A DNA stretch of 64,000 bases from Cymbomonas tetramitiformis (Eukaryota; Chlorophyta; Pyramimonadophyceae; Pyramimonadales; Pyramimonadaceae), in the NCBI GenBank assembly GCA_001247695.2, contig LGRX02035415.1, forward strand, positions 1 through 64,000, in the 5' to 3' direction. Position numbers and translations under genes: made by a program. Numbering within the stretch: the stretch's first letter is position 1; every line of letters begins with the position of its first letter. Positions 56,585 to 64,000 of the stretch are shown piece after piece. The notes under the pieces are model-generated. The model was not told where the DNA came from, searched no databases, and was given only the letters and a program-made list of their open reading frames with translations.

Positions 56585-58211
56585 ACGTCAGTTCAAAAGG
56601 GGTGAATCCCGTGACGGCGGAACGAGAGTCATTAATGGCGTACTCGACCGGGGTACACCATAAATCCCAATCGTGCTGGTTGGCGTCGACGTACGCGCGC
56701 AACATGCGTTCGACCGTGTGGTTTGTGTGCTCTGCCTGCCCATCACCTTGTGGGTGGTACGGCGTGGTAGAGGCAACCTGGACTCCCATCAACCGATGTA
56801 GCTCGAGATGCATCTCATCCCTGAAGCGGGAGTCCCGATCACAGACGATCTTCATGGGAGCGCCGTGCAAACGCCACACTTGGTCGAAATACATGCGCGC
56901 GATCTGTGCAGCTGAGCTGTCAGCGTAAAGCATGGGGACTACGTGCACCATCTTGGACAACTTGTCCGTGAAGGTAGCAAACGCGTCGTACCCTAGACAC
57001 CTCCTGCCCATCTGGGTCATCCGGTGTCTCCGGGCTCCAACCCACCAGGTGCTCCTCTCCTTGGCGAGCATCGTCTGCTGGTGCCATGCCATGAAGACAG
57101 CTCCAGCTTGACGTCTGCCTCTGCGCCACAGACCCTGTGTCTGGACGACATGCTGGCGCCATGCTGCGAAAGCGGACTCGACCCGGCGCCGACTGCCTTT
57201 GTCAAACAGGCCTTGAAGTTGGGCGACCTGTTGGGTGACGTCATTCCACGCTTGGAATGCCAGGCGCTGGAGCTCGCGCTGATGCGCTGACTGGTCCGTC
57301 CTGGCCCTCCATGCGACCCACGCAAGCCGCGCTGTTGCGCGCTGACGAGATGGCAGGGAGACTCTCGCACGTCGTTGCGCTGAATTCAGCGCCCAGGTGC
57401 TCCATTGACGGAGGGCCAATGCGAGCATGGATTGACGTCGCTCTCCTCGCCAAGCCGGATTGGGCCGGATGCGAGACTCGCGCCCCCGTGACTGGACGAC
57501 GTCTAGCCGCTCTGGGCGCCGGACATCATCAGACTCCCCTTCTGCCGGGGGGCTCCAGTCACTGGCTCGGTAAATCTCAAAGCGCCCTGGGGCACTGATG
57601 AGATTCCCTTGCTCGCTCCCCACGAGGGAAGAGAGGGAGGACGCTGCCGGTCCCGACGTCGGTTCCCGACGGACGACCCTACTACTCGCACTCCTGCTGG
57701 ACGCAGGGAGTGGGGAGAAGGGAGCTGCCGAGGGGTTCAACCCCTTAGCAGAGCGGTCCGAGTCCGACCCGGAGCCGGCGCCTGCCGCCGGCGGTGCCGG
57801 AGCCTCGGGCGACGCACGCTTCCGGCGCGCCGGCTGCCGTAGCGCCGAGCTCAATGCGAGCTCGGACACTGGCTCAGCTCCACTGACCCTCGCTGGTGAA
57901 GGGGCTTTTGGTGGCGAGGCCCTGGGGGGCCCACCAGACAACCCTGGAGGGGCTCTCAGGGGCGTGCGCGCCGGTGTAACCTCGAGGGCTTCACCGCCGT
58001 ATTGGCGCGCAAGCGCACGCCGCACTCCCTCCCCCCTCTCACGGGAGCGCCAATCCCGGCTGTCTGACCCGCCGCTGCGCCCCAGAACTCCCCAGAGCCT
58101 GGGCCGGCCGACAGGCCCGCAGCGCGAGACCCCGACCGACCGGACCCCACGGCTGAGCCGGGGGCGGCGCCGGCCCGACCCCCCCCACGCCGGCCCGACC
58201 GACCGAGGCAT
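56511..58211 (-). CDS. Gag-position protein with Sfi1-like repeats fused to integrase core
   Basis: A 566-codon frame. Residues 1-250 are Arg/Ser/Pro/Gly-rich and disordered-looking; a C8 run at about 58178 may shift the frame, and two alternative frames also have ATGs here. Residues of about 255-380 hold five helical repeats with a Trp core: LALRQWSTWA, LAWVAWRART, LAFQAWNDVT, SAFAAWRQHV and VFMAWHQQT. These resemble the AW-x-x-W repeats of Sfi1-type centrin-binding proteins. At about residue 395 it joins the integrase (GYDAFATFTDKLSKMVHVVP), keeping VCDRDSRF and DGQAEHTNHTVERM but lacking the zinc region and first Asp. It is an in-frame deletion fusion. Confidence 0.7.
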   Translation of the reverse strand: MPRSVGPAWGGSGRRRPRLSRGVRSVGVSRCGPVGRPRLWGVLGRSGGSDSRDWRSRERGEGVRRALARQYGGEALEVTPARTPLRAPPGLSGGPPRASPPKAPSPARVSGAEPVSELALSSALRQPARRKRASPEAPAPPAAGAGSGSDSDRSAKGLNPSAAPFSPLPASSRSASSRVVRREPTSGPAASSLSSLVGSEQGNLISAPGRFEIYRASDWSPPAEGESDDVRRPERLDVVQSRGRESRIRPNPAWRGERRQSMLALALRQWSTWALNSAQRRARVSLPSRQRATARLAWVAWRARTDQSAHQRELQRLAFQAWNDVTQQVAQLQGLFDKGSRRRVESAFAAWRQHVVQTQGLWRRGRRQAGAVFMAWHQQTMLAKERSTWWVGARRHRMTQMGRRCLGYDAFATFTDKLSKMVHVVPMLYADSSAAQIARMYFDQVWRLHGAPMKIVCDRDSRFRDEMHLELHRLMGVQVASTTPYHPQGDGQAEHTNHTVERMLRAYVDANQHDWDLWCTPVEYAINDSRSAVTGFTPFELTYGHAPASQLGLLRGGSTCITERPS

Positions 58212-58298
58212 TCCTCTTCATCTGAATACATGGGCATAGTATGCGTGCTATGCGTGAGACCTAATTTAGCTAAAGCCGAAAGTGTACACGACACACGT

Positions 58299-58575
58299 GG
58301 CAACTAGCACCCGCCGATCTAGAAATTTACCACTTGCGCCCGAGCACAAGTGGCTACACCGGCCGAGGCGCGGAGATTTCCGGAAAGGAAGATCCTAGAA
58401 AGCTAAAGCCCCATGGGGGACATCAAACGTTGCACGCCCGCAAATTAACCAATCGAAAAGCGGTTGGTGTGGCAACTAGTACCCGATCCCAGGAATACGC
58501 CACTTGCGCGCGAGCACAAGTAAGCACACCGGCCGAAGCGCGGAGATTCCCGAATAGGGGGGACTAGAAGGCTAA
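58299..58575 (-). repeat. 172-bp tandem duplication in the leader of the second LTR element
   Basis: GGCAACTAG(C/T)ACCCG recurs 172 bp apart (about 58299 and 58471). CACTTGCGC, CGAGCACAAGT and ACACCGGCCGA follow in both. Confidence 0.8.
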
Positions 58576-59005
58576 ATTAAAGGTAGGGGAAATCCCGAAC
58601 CAACCCCGAATTTCAGCAAAGGCTTACGCAAAATTGAAAAATTTGCGCAGCGCTTCCGCCGCGAAGGGTCGGAATTGCCGAAAAACGGAGACGATTTGGT
58701 TTTCCCGCACCTGCGAGTCCAAAAGCACGGATATGCGTGCTATGCGTGTGTGCGTGCTAGGACTAAGGCAACGCGCGCACCTTAAAAGATTGTCGTCGGG
58801 CTAGATTCCTCCACACCGACGCGGCTCCAAGCAACCTGGAACCCTCAATCCCACACACCACCGCGCAACAAGAACGAGAGCACAGGCATTCTCGATTTCG
58901 TAGTGCAAGTACTCGCTAGCTAATCGCACAAGGCGGGGCGGGTTGATCAGAATTTGCGCAAGAAAGACAAGGAAGCAACGTGAAAACACGAACTAATTAC
59001 CATTT

Positions 59006-59432
59006 TGTAGGAGTCTACACCTTGACTTCTTCTCTTCTTTACGGTTTCGGACTTATACTATCTACACTTATTAAACGACCGCACGAGGTATGATTACGCT
59101 TGGTCAACTAAAAGACTTCGGTTTCGTAAATCTTATTAGTTATGCTTTTGCTTTCAAGTGCATGCTTTCAATACACAATATACAGCAGTTACGGCTCTTA
59201 CTTTTTATGTTACAATTCACAGTTCAGTTCATCTCCCCGAAACGGGTTACACTTAGAGTTCTTATACATTCAGGAACTCTTTCCATAACTCAACTGTACT
59301 GAGTACTCCGTACAACAGTCTAGGCACCTCACATCAACATCATTCTGATCGGTCCTACTGTACTCCGTACTGAGTACTCCTGCGTTTTATACTTAGCCGT
59401 TTTTCTTGCTCTTGTGCTTGCCTCCTAGCACA
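59006..59432 (-). repeat. 5' LTR of second LTR element
   Basis: 427 bp. It differs from the other LTR at three positions (in TTAGTTATG, TTATACATT and TCAGGAACT). A possible primer site (TGGTAATTAG on the minus strand) lies next to it at about 58993-59002. Confidence 0.93.
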
Positions 59433-59640
59433 ATCAACCACCGCGGGGGGATTGTGTCAACTCAATATACTGAGCAAGACAGTGCCCCGATTAATTCCAC
59501 AAATGTGATAAGTGGGCACACCTTAGAGCCTTGGAGTTACACTTTTGAGGAACAAAAGTGTACTTTACTAATAAAGTACACCTCCTTGTCCTTACAAACA
59601 CGTTATAAAATATATCCAATATAAAATACAAATCTGCTCA
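59433..59640. other. Spacer after the LTR element
   Basis: Begins with the target duplication and a short remnant of the 1.6-kb repeat (CCACCGCG), then unrecognised sequence. Confidence 0.45.
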
Positions 59641-59945
59641 AAACTTGGGACTTTCTATTAATTATATAATTATATAATTAATATTATTATTATTATTATA
59701 TTAATTTTAATTAATTATAAATCAATTATATAATAATATCATATAATTATATAATTATAATTATATTATATATAATTATATATATTATAATTATAAGATA
59801 TAATTATATTATAATATATTATAATTAAATATGTTATATAATTAAAATATAATTATATTATAATATAATTATATTATGATATAATTATATTATGTTTTAT
59901 ATTAATATTTTATATATTAATATAAAATATATTATATATATATAT
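59640..59945. repeat. 300-bp A/T-only tract
   Basis: Nearly pure A and T with ATTATA/TATAAT motifs, ending in (TA)n directly before the 1.6-kb array. It is a likely unwinding or fragile site. Confidence 0.9.
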
Positions 59946-61227
59946 GTTTTTTGTATACTCTCTGCCACACCGTGTGTAAGAGATCACGTTGTGTAATACA
60001 GAGGCACCCGCTAAAACAGCAGGCCCTGGAAGACTTCAGGACGGTATCAACCACCGCGAAGGGAAGAAAACTATAAAATATTCCGATCAGATGCAGGATT
60101 GATTATGTCTCTTACAATCTCAAGATAAGTGAAAAGTGGGCACACCTCAAACCTTATTATGTCATGCGCTCGAATCTTGACGTAGAACAAGTAGTAGTTG
60201 ATAAGCTTAATCCAATATTATATCATATATTAAAGCATGCACACTGACCAGCACTTGGGACACTGGTGGTACGCTTCATTTCCACAAATGTGACTAAAAG
60301 CCAGTCTCAAAAGCATGACATATGGGCACATTTCAAAGTATCCTCAAATCACACTCACAAATTATACCCATCAAAATTAACTGAACAACGGTAGCGGACA
60401 AAAGATGTTGCATCATGCCGTAAAGAAAGAAAGAACAAAAGAAAAGACTGAGAAAAGGGGAATATATATATAAAGTGAAAAGAAAAGGAAAGAGACAAAA
60501 GATATAAAATAAAATAAAAAACAGATGATAATGAAAACTAGAAAATGTAAAGGAAATACTGCCAAAACATACCCAAAAAAGAAAATTACGACATCATGCT
60601 ACAGAGTTGTCCAAGCTACATGCCAAAGTAAGTAAATGTATATCTGTTCAGAACTTGGGATCCTGAATGTACGCTTACAAAACTCCGAGGAATTTGCGTA
60701 CTGAGTGCCACAAAATGTGCCCAATATTAAAAGGAGTTTTGCCCTCACGGTCCAGATATACCTTCTAATATGAAGCCGACAAGAAACGGACCAATAAAAT
60801 AAATAAAGGAGGGCCAAAAAAAAAAAAATGTCATAAACTATGAGACTCACTGTCATCAATTATGGGAAAACGGAACGGTTTTGGAAATAATAACGTTCAC
60901 CACGCCCATCTAAGTTAAAGTATCATTCAATTGACAATCATTGCTGACGAATTTCGGATAAGATTCAGTCTTAAAGTAATTAGTTCTGAAGTCATCAGTC
61001 ATCAAGTCATCTAGTGACCAAGTATGACCCATCCATGGTAAATGACATGTGACCAAGTTATCAGTCATCAGTCATCAAAACACATAAGAAATGTTTGAAG
61101 TCAAATGAAATCAATGTCACATAGTGACCAAGTATGACCCATCCATGGTGACTGCCACATTGCAAAATAGAACAATGATATATGTCGAAATATATAAAAT
61201 CCAAACCCACCCACCCAACTAAATATA

Positions 61228-61521
61228 TTGGGGTGGGGTAGGCATAATAAATACTTAGAATGTGGTGCACAAAATCAATATATGATGAAAGTATTTATCA
61301 TCGAGTGCAATTATAAGTGCCCATACAAAACTAAAGTTCCGCTCTCGCGGTTCAAACATGCTCCCAATCGTACTAAAGACGATGGTAAGAAGGATATGAG
61401 GACTAGTCAAGTCACGAATCAAGAGACTCATAATCATTTAAAAGACTTAACCCTTGCCTTAACAATTCTAAATTTGCGTAATAAAATAAGTAAAGAAAAT
61501 CGCAAATTGGCAAGTAGCTAA
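61228..61521 (+). other. Small conserved frame in the 1.6-kb repeat (97 codons)
   Basis: Starts MGWGRHNKYLECGAQNQ and contains a KCPYKTKV segment and a Lys-rich C-terminus. Diverged versions of the same frame exist at 16013-16315 and 52060-52398 (both minus), and an almost identical one at 62865-63158. A companion frame, CHTVCKRS...QALEDFRTVS, is open at 16696-17004 and 51697-51993 but has a TAA in the end array (KL then stop). These may be relics of a transposon gene. Confidence 0.4.
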
Positions 61522-62864
61522 TATCGAAAACATCCTAAAACAAACAAATCGGAATCAACCAAAGGCGAATATGACAATATATGTTTTTTGTATACTCTCT
61601 GCCACACCGTGTGTAAGAGACCACGTTGTGTAATACAGAGGCACCCGCTAAAACAGCAGGCCCTGGAAGACTTCAGGACGGTATCAACCACCGCGAAGGG
61701 AAGAAAACTATAAAATATTCCGATCAGATGCAGGATTGATTATGTCTCTTACAATCTCAAGATAAGTGAAAAGTGGGCACACCTCAAACCTTATTATGTC
61801 ATGCGCTCGAATCTTGACGTAGAACAAGTAGTAGTTGATAAGCTTAATCCAATATTATATCATATATTAAAGCATGCACACTGACCAGCACTTGGGACAC
61901 TGGTGGTACGCTTCATTTCCACAAATGTGACTAAAAGCCAGTCTCAAAAGCATGACATATGGGCACATTTCAAAGTATCCTCAAATCACACTCACAAATT
62001 ATACCCATCAAAATTAACTGAACAACGGTAGCGGACAAAAGATGTTGCATCATGCCGTAAAGAAAGAAAGAACAAAAGAAAAGACTGAGAAAAGGGGAAT
62101 ATATATATAAAGTGAAAAGAAAAGGAAAGAGACAAAAGATATAAAATAAAATAAAAAACAGATGATAATGAAAACTAGAAAATGTAAAGGAAATACTGCC
62201 AAAACATACCCAAAAAAGAAAATTACGACATCATGCTACAGAGTTGTCCAAGCTACATGCCAAAGTAAGTAAATGTATATCTGTTCAGAACTTGGGATCC
62301 TGAATGTACGCTTACAAAACTCCGAGGAATTTGCGTACTGAGTGCCACAAAATGTGCCCAATATTAAAAGGAGTTTTGCCCTCACGGTCCAGATATACCT
62401 TCTAATATGAAGCCGACAAGAAACGGACCAATAAAATAAATAAAGGAGGGCCAAAAAAAAAAAAATGTCATAAACTATGAGACTCACTGTCATCAATTAT
62501 GGGAAAACGGAACGGTTTTGGAAATAATAACGTTCACCACGCCCATCTAAGTTAAAGTATCATTCAATCGACAATCATTGCTGACGAATTTCGGATAAGA
62601 TTCAGTCTTAAAGTAATTAGTTCTGAAGTCATCAGTCATCAAGTCATCTAGTGACCAAGTATGACCCATCCATGGTAAATGACATGTGACCAAGTCATCA
62701 GTCATCAGTCATCAAAACACATAAGAATTGTTTGAAGTCAAATGAAATCAATGTCACATAGTGACCAAGTATGACCCATCCATGGTGACTGCCACATTGT
62801 AAAATAGAACAATGATATATGTCGAAATATAAAAAATCCAAACCCACCCACCCAACAAAATATA

Positions 62865-63158
62865 TTGGGGTGGGGTAGGCATAATAAATACTTAGAATGT
62901 GGTGCACAAAATCAATATATGATGAAAGTATTTATCATCGAGTGCAATTATAAGTGCCCATACAAAACTAAAGTTCCGCTCTCGCGGTTCAAACATGCTC
63001 CCAATCGTACTAAAGACGATGGTAAGAAGGATATGAGGACTAGTCAAGTCACGAATCAAGAGACTCATAATCATTTAAAAGACTTAACCCTTGCCTTAAC
63101 AATTCTAAATTTGCGTAATAAAATAAGTAAAGAAAATCGCAAATTGGCAAGTAGCTAA
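62865..63158 (+). other. Second copy of the 97-codon frame
   Basis: Identical in predicted protein to 61228-61521, one unit (1637 nt) further on. Confidence 0.4.
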
Positions 63159-64000
63159 TATCGAAAACATCCTAAAACAAACAAATCGGAATCAACCAAA
63201 GGCGAATATGACAGTATATGTTTTTGTATACTCTCTGCCACACCGTGTGTAAGAGATCACGTTGTGTAATACAGAGGCACCCGCTAAAACAGCAGGCCCT
63301 GGAAGACTTCAGGACGGTATCAACCACCGCGAAGGGAAGAAAACTATAAAATATTCCGATCAGATGCAGGATTGATTATGTCTCTTACAATCTCAAGATA
63401 AGTGAAAAGTGGGCACACCTCAAACCTTATTATGTCATGCGCTCGAATCTTGACGTAGAACAAGTAGTAGTTGATAAGCTTAATCCAATATTATATCATA
63501 TATTAAAGCATGCACACTGACCAGCACTTGGGACACTGGTGGTACGCTTCATTTCCACAAATGTGACTAAAAGCCAGTCTCAAAAGCATGACATATGGGC
63601 ACATTTCAAAGTATCCTCAAATCACACTCACAAATTATACCCATCAAAATTAACTGAACAACGGTAGCGGACAAAAGATGTTGCATCATGCCGTAAAGAA
63701 AGAAAGAAAGAAAAAAAGAAAAGGGGAATAAATATATAAAGTGAAAAGAAAAGGAAAGAGACAAAAGATATAAAATAAAATAAAAAAACAGATGATAATG
63801 AAAACTAGAAAATGTAAAAGAAATATTGCCAAAACATACCCAAAAAAGAAAATTACGACATCATGCTACAGAGTTGTCCAAGCTACATGCCAAAGTAAGT
63901 AAATGTATATCTGTTCAGAACTTGGGATCCTGAATGTACGCTTACAAAACTCCGAGGAATTTGCGTACTGAGTGCCACAAAATGTGCCCAATATTAAAAG

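Larger units (their letters stand above)
53708..59432 (-). mobile_element. Second LTR element with integrase and methyltransferase, no RT
   Basis: Two 427-bp LTRs (TG...CA on the minus strand) differ at three positions, with a 5-bp duplication (ATCAA). Read on the minus strand: leader, a Gag-position protein fused in frame to the middle of the integrase, the rest of the integrase, a chromodomain, and a C5 methyltransferase in several frames. The zinc region, the first catalytic Asp and the whole protease-RT-RNase H part are missing. Domain order and polypurine tract match the element at 25.7-32.6 kb, so the two belong to one lineage. Confidence 0.9.
59946..64000 (-). repeat. 1637-bp tandem array, about 2.5 units (reverse)
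   Basis: Units begin (TTTTTTGTATACTCTCTGCC) at about 59946, 61583 and 63220. Matching frames recur exactly 1637 nt apart (60599 and 62236; 61228 and 62865). Units are about 99% identical, and the array runs off the right edge. It is the reverse orientation of the units at 50.7-53.2 kb. Confidence 0.92.

Noticed and set aside
57598..58239. 213-codon plus-strand frame
   Set aside because: Shadow of the Arg/Ser-rich part of the Gag-position protein on the minus strand.

Overview
This window is nuclear eukaryotic DNA. It has GT-AG introns, LTR and non-LTR retrotransposons, tyrosine-recombinase retroelements, short inverted-repeat elements and SINE-like repeats, and no bacterial operon, Shine-Dalgarno or rRNA signal. 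The mix of elements suggests a transposon-rich alga or related protist: an LTR element with a cytosine methyltransferase, a LINE with a Ulp1 protease, a Penelope-type reverse transcriptase and a DIRS element. I cannot name the species. Base composition is patchy: the LINE and LTR bodies are GC-rich, and the 1.6-kb satellite-like repeat is AT-rich. || Layout. 1-5.4 kb: tandem repeats, a truncated DNA methyltransferase fragment (minus strand) and a Penelope-like reverse-transcriptase element with a frameshift (plus strand). 5.8-14 kb: DIRS-type remnants on the minus strand (gag-like piece, RT, RNase H, Tudor plus tyrosine recombinase, split repeats) with a piggyBac-type MITE inside the terminal repeats. 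13.9-17 kb: an orphan gene, a foldback palindrome and a copy of the 1.6-kb repeat. 17-25.7 kb: SINE copies, a multi-copy gene fragment, a second piggyBac-type MITE and a degenerate unknown gene. 25.7-32.6 kb: a complete young LTR element with 463-bp LTRs and a 5-bp target duplication. It encodes a low-complexity Gag-position protein, an integrase and a C5 methyltransferase, but no reverse transcriptase. 37.6-46.8 kb: a 9-kb 5'-truncated LINE with endonuclease, RT, Ulp1 protease, PCIF1-like and RNase H domains, sitting inside a SINE-like repeat. 50.7-64 kb: 1.6-kb repeats in opposite orientations, interrupted by a second RT-less LTR element (53.7-59.4 kb) with the same integrase-chromodomain-methyltransferase order. 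|| Underneath the transposons I see a probable host gene on the plus strand, spread over more than 43 kb. At least five or six phase-0 exons (7420-7656, 24393-24509, 33362-33529, 36962-37384, 48509-48802, 50283 onward) are flanked by AG and GT and read as an N-terminal region, a coiled coil and a protein-kinase-like domain. Its introns hold nearly all the mobile elements listed here. The kinase catalytic loop looks degenerate, so it may be a pseudokinase. || All functional assignments come from motifs read by eye; no database search was run.
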